Shown here one piece after another: positions 44,232 to 54,201 of a stretch of DNA of 64,000 bases (positions within the stretch are counted from its first letter, which is position 1; each line of letters opens with the position of its first letter). The stretch is from the NCBI RefSeq assembly GCF_003858645.1, contig NZ_RQJP01000001.1:496001-560000 (forward strand), given 5' to 3'. The translations under genes and the position numbers were made by a program. Source of the stretch: Larkinella knui (GTDB lineage: Bacteria > Bacteroidota > Bacteroidia > Cytophagales > Spirosomataceae). The notes below the pieces were generated by a model. The model saw only the letters and a program-made list of their open reading frames with translations, did not search any database and was not told the DNA's origin.

Positions 44232-46538
44232 ATGAACTATGTACGACTGTTATTTCTGAGTGCCATTCTGAGTGGAATGACGCTGGCCGTTCAGGCGCAA
44301 AGTGCGCGTCTGAAATCGGCTAACAAACAGTTTGAAAACCTGGCGTATGTGAACGCGGTCCGGGCCTACGAGGATTTTTTGCGGTTGGACAAAAAGAAAG
44401 ACCCCGCCGAAGTTCAGGAGGCTTATACCAAACTGGGCTATAGTTACCGCGCCTTGCAGGACACCAAAAATGCGGAACGGATTTATGCCGATTTGCTGAA
44501 AGAGTTTCCCGAAACCGACTCGAAAAATTACCTGTATTACGCCCAGGCGCTGGCCGCCAATGGCAAATACCGGGATTCTCAAAAAATATACAGCAAGTAC
44601 GGAGAAAAGCAAGAAGAGGATTTGCGGGGTGGGAAATTTACCGTATCCTACATGGATATGAATAAGTTTTATCAGGACTCATCCTCGTATCGGGTGGAGT
44701 TTTTGCCGGTCAACTCGCGTCAGGCGGATTTTAGTCCGATGTATTACCAGAATGGGCTGGCTTTTGTATCAGCCCGGGATGAAACCGGTCCCGTGAAGCG
44801 GGTTTTTGGCTGGAATCAAACGCCCTTTCTGGATTTGTATTTCTATCCCGATACGGCGGAACTTCAGAATAATGCCGGACTCGCGGCCCGGGCGGCTTCG
44901 TTGGGAGGGAGTACTACCACGGCTGAGGTTGCAGAGGCTACGCCCCTGGAAGACAAGCCCCTTTCAAAAACCGAACTCTTCAGCCGGACACTGAATACGA
45001 AATACCACGAAGGGCCCATGACTTTTTTCAAAGACCAAACCCGGATTATTTTTACCCGAAATAACACGGCCAGAGGGAAAAATGGCAAAAGCACCGATGG
45101 AATTCGTAAACTAAAGTTATACATCGCAGAAAATACCAAAGGAAGCTGGCAGAAAGTTGAAGAACTTCCGTTTTGCAGCAATGATTATTCGGTTGGACAC
45201 CCGGCTTTGTCGCCCGATGATACCAAGCTCTATTTTGTGTCGGATATGCCGGGCGGTTTTGGCGGAACCGATATTTACGTCGTAGAATACAAGGACGGAC
45301 AGTGGTCGTCGCCGGTAAATATGGGCAAAGAGATCAATACGGAAGGCAACGAAATGTTTCCGTTCATTGATGAAAATAACAACCTTTATTTTTCGTCAGA
45401 CGGACACGAAGGGCTGGGCGGTTTGGACTTGTTTTATGCCGAGTTGCGCGAAGGCGTAGCGTTTAAAGGCGTACAAAATATGGGGTATCCCATTAATTCT
45501 GAAAAAGATGATTTCGGCCTGATCACCACGAAAAACCGCACTTCCGGCTACTTCAGCAGCAATCGGAAAAGGGGCGTCAGTGACGATAATATTTATAGTT
45601 TCCGACGCACCTGTAAACAGTTGAACATCTTCGTCTATGATGCCAAAACGAATGAACCCATTGCCGTTGCCGACGTTCGGGTCATCAAAGCGGGCATCAA
45701 TCAGGATCTGCGGTTTACGGGAATAGATGGAAAAACCGGTTTCTGTGTCGATGCCAATATTGACTATGAGTTCAAAGCCATCAAGGAAGGATATTCGCCC
45801 AACAGCATCCGGTTTTCGACCATGACCCAATCGGAAAGGCCCGTCATGACGGTGTCAATTTATCTGGAGAAAAGCGAAAATACACTGGTAAAAGGTACCG
45901 TAAAAACCGAGGTCAACCAGGAACCGGCGCCGGGCGTTACTGTAACGCTGCGGAATGAAAAGGATAAATCGGAGCAGCAGGTGGTAACCGGAAAGGATGG
46001 TAAGTATGAATTTGAAATGAAACCGGGTGCTCCCTACACGCTTACGACTCAGAAAAACCGCTACACGGCCAATCAGGAACAGATCCCGAAAATGAAAGCC
46101 GGTAAGAATCCGAAATTGATTGAAAAGCAGCAGGGCATTTACGGCGAAGGCGATGTGTTTGAGTTGAAAAATATTTATTACGATCTCAACAAGTTCTTTA
46201 TCCGGCCGGATGCTGCTCACGAACTTGACCATCTGGCGACGCTATTGCGGAAATATCCCGAAATGAAAATTGAACTGCGATCACACACCGACAGCCGGGC
46301 CAGCGATGCGTATAATATGCAATTATCCGAAAACCGGGCCAGGGCCGCTGTCGATTACCTCGTCAACCGGGGGATTGAACCTGCTCGGTTGAATTCTCTG
46401 GGACTGGGCGAAAGCGAAATCCTGAATGGCTGTACCGACGACATCGCCTGTCCTGAGAGTAAACACCAGAAAAACCGGAGAACGGAATTCAGAATCGTTT
46501 CGGTGCAGCGAAATACCCCCGAGTCGGCCGGAAAATGA
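44232..46538 (+). CDS. porE: T9SS component PorE (TPR, beta-propeller, CRD and OmpA domains)
   Basis: This 768-residue periplasmic protein has a signal peptide (about 1-22). Domains in order are TPRs (about 25-150), a PD40-type propeller (about 160-460: HPALSPDDTKLYFVSDMPGGFGGTDIYV, in part), two carboxypeptidase-regulatory-like folds (about 465-635) and an OmpA-like C-domain (about 640-760, ELRSHTDSRASDAYNMQLSENRA, in part). This architecture is that of PorE, a T9SS peptidoglycan-associated component. The frame reaches back to 44142, but the ATG at 44232 gives the signal peptide. Confidence 0.9.
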   Translation: MNYVRLLFLSAILSGMTLAVQAQSARLKSANKQFENLAYVNAVRAYEDFLRLDKKKDPAEVQEAYTKLGYSYRALQDTKNAERIYADLLKEFPETDSKNYLYYAQALAANGKYRDSQKIYSKYGEKQEEDLRGGKFTVSYMDMNKFYQDSSSYRVEFLPVNSRQADFSPMYYQNGLAFVSARDETGPVKRVFGWNQTPFLDLYFYPDTAELQNNAGLAARAASLGGSTTTAEVAEATPLEDKPLSKTELFSRTLNTKYHEGPMTFFKDQTRIIFTRNNTARGKNGKSTDGIRKLKLYIAENTKGSWQKVEELPFCSNDYSVGHPALSPDDTKLYFVSDMPGGFGGTDIYVVEYKDGQWSSPVNMGKEINTEGNEMFPFIDENNNLYFSSDGHEGLGGLDLFYAELREGVAFKGVQNMGYPINSEKDDFGLITTKNRTSGYFSSNRKRGVSDDNIYSFRRTCKQLNIFVYDAKTNEPIAVADVRVIKAGINQDLRFTGIDGKTGFCVDANIDYEFKAIKEGYSPNSIRFSTMTQSERPVMTVSIYLEKSENTLVKGTVKTEVNQEPAPGVTVTLRNEKDKSEQQVVTGKDGKYEFEMKPGAPYTLTTQKNRYTANQEQIPKMKAGKNPKLIEKQQGIYGEGDVFELKNIYYDLNKFFIRPDAAHELDHLATLLRKYPEMKIELRSHTDSRASDAYNMQLSENRARAAVDYLVNRGIEPARLNSLGLGESEILNGCTDDIACPESKHQKNRRTEFRIVSVQRNTPESAGK

Positions 46539-46580
46539 CGGTATCCGTACAGGAAACCCGTTCTTGACCCGTGTCGGTTT

Positions 46581-47369
46581 TCAGATCAGGGTTCCGCCAT
46601 CGGCGTGGAATAGACTGCCGGTGCAGTAAGCCGACGCATCGGAGGCCAGAAACAGCGCCAGAGGGCTGATTTCGTCCGTGGTTCCCATGCGGGCGATGGG
46701 CAAACGGTCGGTGAAGTGGGCCAGAATCGTTTCGTCCTGCCACAGGGCCTGACTAAACTTGGTTTTGATCAGACCGGGACAAATGGCATTGACGCGGATG
46801 TGGTCAGCCCCCCATTCTTTTGCCAGCACTTTGGTGAGCATATTCAATCCCGCTTTACTGACGCTGTAGATGCCCAAACCGGGATCGGGCGTTTCACCTG
46901 CAATGCTGCTCATCATGATAATGCTGCCACCGCCCCGTGCTTTCATAAGCGGGTACACCATTTTACTGAGTTCAAAAGGAGCCTTGACATTCACTTGCAT
47001 GATTTTATCGAATGCCGCCAGATCGCAGTCAATGGCTGGCCCGAAAACCGGATTCGTAGCCGCGTTATTCACCAGGATGTCAATTCCACCGTATAAATCT
47101 ACCGTCTTATCCACAAGGTGGCGCAGTTGGTCGTGGTCGCCGGCATGGGCGGCAATACCGCTGGCTTCGCCACCTTCGTTCCGTATTTCGGCCACAACGC
47201 CGTCGAGGCTACTCTGCCGGCGGCTACTGATCACCACGCTGGCTCCGAAACGGGCAAAAATGCGGGCGATATCTTCACCGATTCCTTTGCTTGCTCCAGT
47301 GATTAATGCCACCTTGCCGTCCAAACCAAAAATTGATTTCTCTACTTCTTTTCCGGGTAGATTTGCCAT
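46581..47369 (-). CDS. Short-chain dehydrogenase/reductase
   Basis: This 263-residue classical SDR has the cofactor motif ITGASKGIGED, NNAATNPVFGPA and the catalytic Tyr/Lys pair in YSVSKAGLNML, with the Ser in MMSSIAG. The end, CTGSLFHADGGTLI, is typical. The ATG at 47369 gives MANLPGKEVEKSIFGLDGKV (in part). The frame reaches back to 47471, and the extra 34 residues lack SDR features. The substrate is unknown. The gene converges with porE (42-bp gap) and diverges from the symporter. Confidence 0.93.
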   Translation of the reverse strand: MANLPGKEVEKSIFGLDGKVALITGASKGIGEDIARIFARFGASVVISSRRQSSLDGVVAEIRNEGGEASGIAAHAGDHDQLRHLVDKTVDLYGGIDILVNNAATNPVFGPAIDCDLAAFDKIMQVNVKAPFELSKMVYPLMKARGGGSIIMMSSIAGETPDPGLGIYSVSKAGLNMLTKVLAKEWGADHIRVNAICPGLIKTKFSQALWQDETILAHFTDRLPIARMGTTDEISPLALFLASDASAYCTGSLFHADGGTLI

Positions 47370-47544
47370 ATTTGCCAGTGACTTTTTCACGTTTCGGGGA
47401 AAGCCTGATCGCAAACTATCGTTATTATTGAATATTTCAAAAATAAGATTGGATCGTTTTGATACCGGCACGGATCGTCGGCATACGAGAGGTGCTTAAA
47501 TTTCGTTGCATACAATAAGGTAAAGAGCCAGCCACCGTTCACTT

Positions 47545-47670
47545 ATGACCCCAAAACCTACCGATCTTCCACCTTTTATCCGTTCCTGGCGTCAGCTTTA
47601 CCTGATTGTAATTGGTAGCTTACTGCTTGAAATCGTCTTGTTTTACGGGTTTATGCGTTATTTTTCATGA
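47545..47670 (+). CDS. 41-residue membrane protein translationally coupled to the symporter
   Basis: A short frame runs from an ATG at 47545 to a TGA at 47668-47670, and the next gene starts inside its stop (ATGA overlap). The protein opens with hydrophilic MTPKPTDLPPFIRSWRQ and then has one TM (about 18-38, LYLIVIGSLLLEIVLFYGFM). Tiny single-TM partners that precede solute:sodium symporters are known for other families, as in small subunits of sodium transporters. The coupling makes an accessory subunit plausible. I do not recognise a specific family. Confidence 0.65.
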   Translation: MTPKPTDLPPFIRSWRQLYLIVIGSLLLEIVLFYGFMRYFS

Positions 47671-49373
47671 GCAGTCTCGATTGGCTCATCCTGGCCGGGA
47701 CGCTGGCCATTATCATTATTTATGGGGTGGTTCGGAGCCGGGGTAGTCGCAATATGGACGATTATCTGCTGGCGGATCAGTCCTTGCCCTGGTACCATGT
47801 TTGTCTGTCGGTTATGGCAACCCAGGCCAGTGCCATTACGTTTCTTTCCACACCGGGTCAGGCTTTTACAGATGGAATGCGGTTTGTACAGTTTTATTTT
47901 GGGCTGCCGCTGGCCATGGTCGTACTCGCCATTACCTTCGTTCCCATATTTCATAAATTAAAAGTCTTTACGGCCTACGAATACCTTGAATCCCGGTTCG
48001 ACGCCCGCGTTCGGGTCTTTACGGCCCTGTTGTTTCTTCTGCAACGCGGCTTATCGACGGGGCTTTCCATTTATGCTCCTTCCATCATTCTATCGACTAT
48101 TTTAGGGTGGAACATTTTCTGGACCAATATCATTATGGGCGGTATTGTGCTGGTATACACCGTTACGGGGGGAGCCAAAGCAATTTCGTATACCCATCTG
48201 CAGCAGATGCTGATTGTGACGGTAGCCATGTTTATTGCCGGCTGGATGACGGTTCATTTATTGCCCGCCAATGTCGGATTTATGGATGCGTTGCAAGTGG
48301 CCGGGAAGGCCGGACGACTCAATACCATCGATCTTAAATTTGACCCCAACAGCCGCTATAATCTCTGGTCGGGGCTTATTGGCGGTTTTTTTCTGCAATT
48401 ATCGTACTTCGGAACCGACCAGTCACAGGTAGGGCGGTATTTAACCGGTCAGTCGATTGGCCAGAGTCGGCTGGGGCTATTAGCCAATGGCATGTTGAAA
48501 GTGCCGATGCAGTTTTTAATCCTCCTGGTGGGGGTGCTGGTATTTGTATTTTACCAGTTTAATCCTTCACCGGTATTTTTCAACAAAGTCGAAACCGATC
48601 AGCTCTTGAAAAGCAAATACGCCGATCAATACCGCCAGTTGGAAACCGAACACCAGACGATTGCGGCCCGGCGTCAGAAAGCGGTTTTGACCTTGAATAA
48701 GGCGCTTACCGAACAAAATACGGCTTCAGTCGAAGCGACGAAAGCCGTAATTGTCCAAACCGATGAAGAAGCTAAATTGGTTAAAAGTCAGGTTGTTGAG
48801 CTGATTAAAAAGAATAACCCGGTGGGTGATACGAGTGACGTAAATTATGTTTTTCTCCGTTTTGTCCTTGATTTTCTTCCCCACGGTCTGATCGGTTTGC
48901 TGATCGCCGTTATTTTTAGTGCATCCATGGGATCGATTGCCGCTGCCTATAGTTCGCTGGCCTCCACAACGGTTGTGGATATTTACAAACGGTTATTTTG
49001 CAAAAACTATTCCGATGGACATTATTTGATGGCTTCCAAAATTTCGACTATCATTTGGGGCGTATTCTGCATTATTGTAGCGCAATTCGCCAGCAAATTA
49101 GGGAGCATGATCGAAGCCGTAAACATCTTAGGCTCTTTATTTTATGGGGTTATTCTGGGGATTTTTCTGGTTGCTTTTTATTTTAAATCGATAGGAGGGA
49201 AGGCCACGTTTTGGGCGGCTGTGATCACCGAAGGCCTGGTGATTTGGTGCTGGCAGGTCGAATTAACCGCATTTCTGTGGTTGAATGTAATTGGCTGCGT
49301 ACTTTTGATTGGAATTGCGTGGCTGCTGGAACAGGTTATACCATCGAAACATGAAGCTTCGGCTAGCCAATAA
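47667..49373 (+). CDS. Sodium:solute symporter with a coiled-coil insert
   Basis: This 568-residue SSS-family (SLC5-like) transporter has about 13 TMs. The family signature region includes GGFFLQLSYFGTDQSQVGRYLTG (in part), and the early helices have ATQASAITFLSTPGQAF. Between TMs at residues 302-392 there is an approximately 90-residue polar segment with heptad-like VETDQLLKSKYADQYRQLETE and QNTASVEATKAVIVQTDEEAKL (in part). Its substrate is unknown. Sugars and sialic acid are possible, since the family includes them. The gene ends at a strong palindrome. Confidence 0.92.
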   Translation: MSSLDWLILAGTLAIIIIYGVVRSRGSRNMDDYLLADQSLPWYHVCLSVMATQASAITFLSTPGQAFTDGMRFVQFYFGLPLAMVVLAITFVPIFHKLKVFTAYEYLESRFDARVRVFTALLFLLQRGLSTGLSIYAPSIILSTILGWNIFWTNIIMGGIVLVYTVTGGAKAISYTHLQQMLIVTVAMFIAGWMTVHLLPANVGFMDALQVAGKAGRLNTIDLKFDPNSRYNLWSGLIGGFFLQLSYFGTDQSQVGRYLTGQSIGQSRLGLLANGMLKVPMQFLILLVGVLVFVFYQFNPSPVFFNKVETDQLLKSKYADQYRQLETEHQTIAARRQKAVLTLNKALTEQNTASVEATKAVIVQTDEEAKLVKSQVVELIKKNNPVGDTSDVNYVFLRFVLDFLPHGLIGLLIAVIFSASMGSIAAAYSSLASTTVVDIYKRLFCKNYSDGHYLMASKISTIIWGVFCIIVAQFASKLGSMIEAVNILGSLFYGVILGIFLVAFYFKSIGGKATFWAAVITEGLVIWCWQVELTAFLWLNVIGCVLLIGIAWLLEQVIPSKHEASASQ

Positions 49374-49377
49374 ATAA

Positions 49378-49415
49378 AAAACCGCCTTCAATTACGAACA
49401 ATTGAAGGCGGTTTT
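49378..49415. terminator. Bidirectional terminator between symporter and DUF2911 gene
   Basis: Two perfect 16-bp arms (49378-49393 and 49400-49415, aaaaccgccttcaatt / aattgaaggcggtttt) enclose a 6-nt loop (acgaac). It has T-runs on both strands as part of the outer stem and lies 4 bp past the symporter stop and 17 bp before the convergent stop at 49433. Confidence 0.8.
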
Positions 49416-49432
49416 CTGAGATGCATAAACAC

Positions 49433-50350
49433 TTACGCTTTCTTCTTTTTCCCTTTTAGTACTTTGGAAGCCACCGGTATCAGGGCCTGATAATCAGAAA
49501 CCCCTTTCTGGATGCCTTCTTTGTAGAACTTGAAAATCGGATCATTGGATGCGTCACCCAAAGCCAGTGCTTTCTGCGCCAGCGGTAGCGCTTCAGCAGC
49601 TTTGCCCATTTTTGCTAGAATCTGGGCCTTTATCCAGACATTCATATAGGTTTCTTTCAGGCCAATCGACTTGTCGGCCCACGCCAGTGCCTGATCCAGA
49701 TTGCGGTTTTTGGATAGATTCCAGTTTGCTGCGGCTTGCAGAACACCAGCATCTTCGGGTTTGTCGGCCACGGCTTTTTCCACATTCGCCTGGGCATTTG
49801 CGATCACATCAACTTTCAAACTGGCGGTAGCCCGTGTATCCGCCCAGGAAAAGTTTAAATTTGCCGTACTGTCGGTCAGGTCGCCGAAGCCAATGGTGAA
49901 CGTTTCGTAGGGGCGGGCCGTTTTCTCGGACTTCATCTGAACCCGGAGGGCATCTTCTTCTTTTTTGTATCCATTGGGAGCGCCTTCTTCGGCGGTGGCC
50001 GTCAGGTTTTTATTGAAAATCAGCGTCCATTCGTTCTGATTCGGAATAGTAAAAACCGAGTAGCTTCCGGCGGGCAGTTTTTGTCCCTGTACCATCACGT
50101 CGGTTGTCGTTTTGAAATTCGTAGCGCCATTGGCACCCGTGCGCCATAGCTGGCCAAGCGGAGCAAGGGGCGTCTGGTTGCCCAAAGCGGTACGGCCTTT
50201 TAAACTGGGACGGGAGTAGGTTACGGTCAAGTCGGTGGTGCCAACCGTTTGCATTACCGTTGCCCCCGGGCTGGCTTGCGGCAATTTAATCTGGGCGATG
50301 GCTACCTGAGCAGCGAGAGTCAGTGTGGTTAAGAGAAAAATCTTTTTCAT
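49433..50350 (-). CDS. DUF2911-domain exported protein
   Basis: This 305-residue protein has a signal peptide (about 1-20). A DUF2911 domain spans about 25-170 (LTVTYSRPSLKGRTALGN, PLGQLWRTGANGATNFKTTTDVMVQGQKLPAG in part). A TPR-like helical tail follows at about 195-290 (AKMGKAAEALPLAQKALALGD), and the C-terminus is Lys-rich. DUF2911 has no established activity. The protein is likely periplasmic or surface-associated. It is divergent from the NUDIX gene. Confidence 0.9.
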   Translation of the reverse strand: MKKIFLLTTLTLAAQVAIAQIKLPQASPGATVMQTVGTTDLTVTYSRPSLKGRTALGNQTPLAPLGQLWRTGANGATNFKTTTDVMVQGQKLPAGSYSVFTIPNQNEWTLIFNKNLTATAEEGAPNGYKKEEDALRVQMKSEKTARPYETFTIGFGDLTDSTANLNFSWADTRATASLKVDVIANAQANVEKAVADKPEDAGVLQAAANWNLSKNRNLDQALAWADKSIGLKETYMNVWIKAQILAKMGKAAEALPLAQKALALGDASNDPIFKFYKEGIQKGVSDYQALIPVASKVLKGKKKKA

Positions 50351-50430
50351 GGTTTAATTATTGTATGTCGTAGTAATTACGGGACGAAATTGCAGTTTTT
50401 TCCAGTTAAACCCAAGAGTCATTTTCGAAT

Positions 50431-50964
50431 ATGCACCGTCAACCTTTGTTAAGTCTGTTGAAAAATCACCAACCTGCCACGGATGAGGAGCGGCTGATGC
50501 TGGAGCAAACCATTGCGTTTGTGGCGAATCAACCCGATTGCTTTGAAAGACACTTGACGATCGGCCATGTTACCGGTTCTGCCTGGATTGTTAGCCCCGA
50601 CCGGCAGCAGGTGGTGCTCCTGCATCATCGCAAACTTGACCGCTGGCTTCAGCCCGGCGGACACGCCGACGGTGATCCGGATATTCTTGGGGTGGCGCTG
50701 CGGGAAGCGGAAGAAGAAACCGGTCTGGAAAATTTAAAAGTTGTCTCCTCTTCGATTTTTGACGTGGATGTTCACGCTATTCCCGCGCGAGGTTCCGAAC
50801 CTGAACACCGGCATTATGACATCCGGTTTTTACTCGAAGCCGACCCCCGTCAACCTTTCATTCAAACACAGGAGACGAAAGAGGTTCGGTGGGTAGCTGT
50901 TAATGAAATTCAAAAATTTACTGCGGAAGGATCGATAATACGAATGAATTTAAAGAAAAAATAG
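50431..50964 (+). CDS. NUDIX hydrolase
   Basis: This 177-residue enzyme has the Nudix box GGHADGDPDILGVALREAEEETGL with all metal-binding Glu residues (G-x5-E-x7-R-E-x2-E-E-x-G pattern, quoted in part). A hydrophobic core HRKLDRWLQPGGHADG precedes it. Such enzymes cleave nucleoside diphosphates linked to another group. The specific substrate is not evident. It is monocistronic, or followed by the small exported protein after a 91-bp gap. Confidence 0.93.
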   Translation: MHRQPLLSLLKNHQPATDEERLMLEQTIAFVANQPDCFERHLTIGHVTGSAWIVSPDRQQVVLLHHRKLDRWLQPGGHADGDPDILGVALREAEEETGLENLKVVSSSIFDVDVHAIPARGSEPEHRHYDIRFLLEADPRQPFIQTQETKEVRWVAVNEIQKFTAEGSIIRMNLKKK

Positions 50965-51055
50965 AATAACTATAAAACCAGGTACTATTTATTGTGTTAC
51001 ATTAGCGTCGGAAACACAATTGCTGTTTTCTGAGTATAACAAAACCACAGCTAGT

Positions 51056-51436
51056 ATGAAGACGATAATGAAGACCTGCCTGGGTCTGCTGGCGGTAGCA
51101 TTGACTATGCCGGGAATTGCGCAGGATAAAGTAAAGAATGACCCTACGTATTCGACTGCCAATTACAAACACCCCAATAAAGCCACGTCAGCCCGGCAGT
51201 GGGAGCCCGAATCAGGCATTGAATTTCGGATCCGGAGACGCCAGCCCCAAACGATTGCCGCTTATCGCGAGCAGCAGCGCCGGGGCGGATTTGGGGATGC
51301 GGCCATTTCGATTCCGGCCAAACCAACCTTGGCAAACCGGAATTATAAGCAACAGAACCGGATGGTTACACCCCAGCCTGCGAATAAACCGGAAATGGCA
51401 ACCCGCGTCGAAACCGATGAAAGTGTGGGTAATTAG
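51056..51436 (+). CDS. Small exported protein of unknown function
   Basis: This 126-residue protein has a signal peptide (about 1-22, ending GIAQ). The mature part is basic, Gln/Arg/Pro-rich and without cysteines or known motif (ATSARQWEPESGIEFRIRRRQ, QPANKPEMATRVETDES). The ATG at 51056 gives the signal, and a longer frame from 51020 adds 12 residues before it. It looks largely disordered. I do not recognise it. Confidence 0.65.
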   Translation: MKTIMKTCLGLLAVALTMPGIAQDKVKNDPTYSTANYKHPNKATSARQWEPESGIEFRIRRRQPQTIAAYREQQRRGGFGDAAISIPAKPTLANRNYKQQNRMVTPQPANKPEMATRVETDESVGN

Positions 51437-51478
51437 GGTGAACTTTCCGACGCTGTCAGGCGCGTGCAGGCGAGTTGG

Positions 51479-51982
51479 TCAGGCTGCTAGTTTTTGCTGG
51501 TAAAGCCGGTAGTTCACTTCATCGAAGCAAACGAACTGGATTTCCAGGCGAGCGGTTTTATGCTGTTCCAGAAAGTTCTGTACGGTTTCGATGGCAATCG
51601 TGCAGGCTTTGTCTTTTGGAAATCCATAAATACCGGTGCTGATATTGGGAAAGGCAATCGAAGTGAGGCCGCGTTCCGTAGCAATTTCCAGCACCCGGCG
51701 GTAACAGCTCGCCAATAATTCCGGCTCCTGGTTTTGGCCGCCTTGCCAGACGGGCCCGACGGTGTGAATGACGTAGTTAGCGGGTAACCGGTACCCCTTG
51801 GTTATTTTCGCATCGCCGGTTTTACAGCCATTCAACGTACGGCATTCGGCCAGTAATTCGGGTCCGGCAGCCCGATGAATGGCTCCATCGACACCGCCAC
51901 CGCCCAGCAGACTCGAATTCGCGGCATTGACAATGGCATCGACGGAGCATTTGGTAATATCACCCTGAATAACCTGAATCAT
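51479..51982 (-). CDS. Macro-domain protein (probable O-acetyl-ADP-ribose deacetylase)
   Basis: This 167-residue single macro domain has the MacroD-type motifs [34 protein letters not shown] (in part), the [17 protein letters not shown] block and [16 protein letters not shown]. MacroD-type proteins hydrolyse O-acetyl-ADP-ribose and mono-ADP-ribose esters. Its neighbours, a small exported protein and a subtilase, give no context. It is an isolated gene with a 42-bp convergent gap. Confidence 0.93.
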   Translation of the reverse strand: MIQVIQGDITKCSVDAIVNAANSSLLGGGGVDGAIHRAAGPELLAECRTLNGCKTGDAKITKGYRLPANYVIHTVGPVWQGGQNQEPELLASCYRRVLEIATERGLTSIAFPNISTGIYGFPKDKACTIAIETVQNFLEQHKTARLEIQFVCFDEVNYRLYQQKLAA

Positions 51983-51993
51983 CCGTAGAGTCG

Positions 51994-53619
51994 TTAGTAT
52001 TTCATCAGTTTCACCGTCCGTTTGGCACTTTCGCTCGATAGCGTCAGAAAGTAAAGGCCGGGCGACAAACTCAGCGTCTGTAGTGAAAAATTAGCCACCC
52101 GGTCGGACGTATAGTTTTGCCGCCACACCACTTGTCCCGCCGAATTGGTCACCATCATGTCGATGGTCTGGTTCAGCGGTATTTCATTCCACTGAACCGT
52201 CAGCCGGTCCGCATTGGTAAACGGATTCGGATAAATCAGCAGGGAATAGGCCTCAGCCGCAATGGCCGATGCCCGCTCGAAGTTCGGAATACCGTATCCT
52301 AATTCCGCATCGGGCCTGGTAAACTGGCTGCCTGATTGCCGTAAACACTCAATAACCTGTTGCGCCGTCAAACGCGGGTTGGCCTGCCAAAAACCGGCGG
52401 CCAGCGCGGCCACCAACGGGGAAGAATAGGAAGTGCCGTTGCCTGCCGACACGGTGCCGCCCGGCGACCCCAACGTTGTGCCGGACCCCAGGGCTACCAA
52501 ATCCGGTTTGATTCGGCCGTCAGCGGTGGGGCCAAACGAACTGAACGGCGACCGGATGCCATTTCGGTCGACGGCGCCAATGGACAAGACCGTCGGCACA
52601 TCCGCCGGAGCCCCGATGTAATGCCAGGGATCATTGCCTTCATTTCCGGCAGAAACCACCACCAGCATGCCGGCTTCGGCAGCCCAGCGGGCGGCCCGGC
52701 TAATGAGCGTAGTCTGGCCGTTCAGATCCTGGTACGTATGATTTTGGGAAGGGTCGTCAAAGGTGGTATAGCCTAATGATGAGTTGATTACGTCCACGCC
52801 GGTACTGTCGGCATACTCGGCGCCCAGCAGCCAGTTGGCTTCTTCAACGGGTGTTTCGCTGGCTGCATCTTCGGTTCGGAGCAACAGATAGGAGGCTTTA
52901 TAGGCGGGGCCGATCAGTTGTCTTTCCTGATAACCGGCCATGATCGACAGGACACCTAACCCGTGAGAATCGTCCTCGTAGACACTGGTTTCTTTCTGGA
53001 CAAAATCATACGTGCCGACTACCCGGTTTTCCTGGAAAAGCGGGGCCAGGAACGGAACCTGATTGGCATTGCGAAAACCGGCATCCAGAATAGCCACCAG
53101 CATACCTTCGCCGTGAAAACCCTGTGCATGCATTTTATCGACGCCAATCTGAATCAGTTGGTCGCTGGAATTGCCGTAGAGAGTTGGATCATCAATCTGT
53201 TCCCGTTTATTTTTTTGCGGATTGGCCGTCAACTGGGCGTACCCGATCCGGGCGTTGCCGATGGAGCGATTGCTTTCAACGCCCTGCACGAACGGCAGCG
53301 CCCGAATGGTGGCCAGGTTCGATTCGCTTGTTTCAACCAAAACCGCATTAGCCCAGCGCGACGTAAACCATATTTTGGCGCCGGTCTGGCGGATCGCGGC
53401 AACATAGGTCGGATTGACCGGTAAATCTTTTTCCAGCACCGAAATACCCTGTTTACCACGTCGCTGAATGGCCCGCTGGGACAGAAATTGCTCCGGCCGG
53501 CTCACGGAATACGGCGTATTGGCTTTATCTTTCAGGAGGATCAGGTATTTGCGGTTTTGGGCTTGGGCCGCTACTCCGCTAATGACCAGAACAAGCAGAA
53601 ACAGTACGGATTTTTTCAT
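51994..53619 (-). CDS. Secreted S8-family serine protease with T9SS sorting domain
   Basis: This 541-residue subtilase has a signal peptide (about 1-20), an N-terminal prodomain (about 25-120), and a catalytic domain with Asp179 in [10 protein letters not shown], His219 in [10 protein letters not shown], oxyanion Asn in VSAGNEGN and Ser397 in [14 protein letters not shown] type A sorting domain (about 455-541, [18 protein letters not shown]) ends in KRTVKLMKY. It should be secreted by the T9SS. It is a single gene, 11 bp from the macro-domain gene. Confidence 0.95.
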   Translation of the reverse strand: MKKSVLFLLVLVISGVAAQAQNRKYLILLKDKANTPYSVSRPEQFLSQRAIQRRGKQGISVLEKDLPVNPTYVAAIRQTGAKIWFTSRWANAVLVETSESNLATIRALPFVQGVESNRSIGNARIGYAQLTANPQKNKREQIDDPTLYGNSSDQLIQIGVDKMHAQGFHGEGMLVAILDAGFRNANQVPFLAPLFQENRVVGTYDFVQKETSVYEDDSHGLGVLSIMAGYQERQLIGPAYKASYLLLRTEDAASETPVEEANWLLGAEYADSTGVDVINSSLGYTTFDDPSQNHTYQDLNGQTTLISRAARWAAEAGMLVVVSAGNEGNDPWHYIGAPADVPTVLSIGAVDRNGIRSPFSSFGPTADGRIKPDLVALGSGTTLGSPGGTVSAGNGTSYSSPLVAALAAGFWQANPRLTAQQVIECLRQSGSQFTRPDAELGYGIPNFERASAIAAEAYSLLIYPNPFTNADRLTVQWNEIPLNQTIDMMVTNSAGQVVWRQNYTSDRVANFSLQTLSLSPGLYFLTLSSESAKRTVKLMKY

Positions 53620-53676
53620 ACGTTCATTCAGGCTATAGGTTCATTCTTCCCTTTCTTCGGAAGGAGAAGCAGAAAC

Positions 53677-54201
53677 TTAGTTTAATTCAATCGAACCCGC
53701 ATACGATTTGGGCTGCGAATACAGGGGTAGGCCCAACAATTTCCACCGCAATAGCCCTGCTACTGAATACGCATAATTCGGGCCATTTGTTGCACGAACC
53801 GAAATGGAAGTCGGTTCCCAGTCGTACCCCGTAATAAAACCCGACCAAACCGAATAGGCTTCTGCCGGTATGGTCTGGCTGGACGATTTTTTAACTCCAT
53901 AGAAAACGTTCAAGTCAATTTCGGAAATCCAGGTTTCATCAATTTTGATGCGGGCGAATTTTAATCCACCCGGCGCAAGGCTGTCCCGGGAGATGAACGT
54001 CCACTTTTCTACATTAGAATTTCCTTTAAAACCCGCTCTTTTTGGGCCTGAATTAGCGACAAAAGATAAAAGTCCGAAAGCGAAAATAAGGGCAGCATAC
54101 AGGCTGATCCGTTCTTTAATGAACCTTGTGGCCTGAAAACACAGCCCGATAAAGTAAACGGCTACTACCAGGTTTAGTACCGTCCAAAAAAGATACAGCA
54201 T
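53677..54201 (-). CDS. Two-TM membrane protein of unknown function
   Basis: This 174-residue protein has two N-terminal hydrophobic helices (about 3-26 and 34-50). A soluble C-terminal part (about 60-174) has beta-like segments and the aromatic motif YSVWSGFITGYDWEP. I do not recognise a domain. It ends 57 bp upstream of the subtilase start and reads in the same direction, so it could form a unit with it. Confidence that it is a gene rests on its length, TMs and a normal start. Confidence 0.65.
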   Translation of the reverse strand: MLYLFWTVLNLVVAVYFIGLCFQATRFIKERISLYAALIFAFGLLSFVANSGPKRAGFKGNSNVEKWTFISRDSLAPGGLKFARIKIDETWISEIDLNVFYGVKKSSSQTIPAEAYSVWSGFITGYDWEPTSISVRATNGPNYAYSVAGLLRWKLLGLPLYSQPKSYAGSIELN

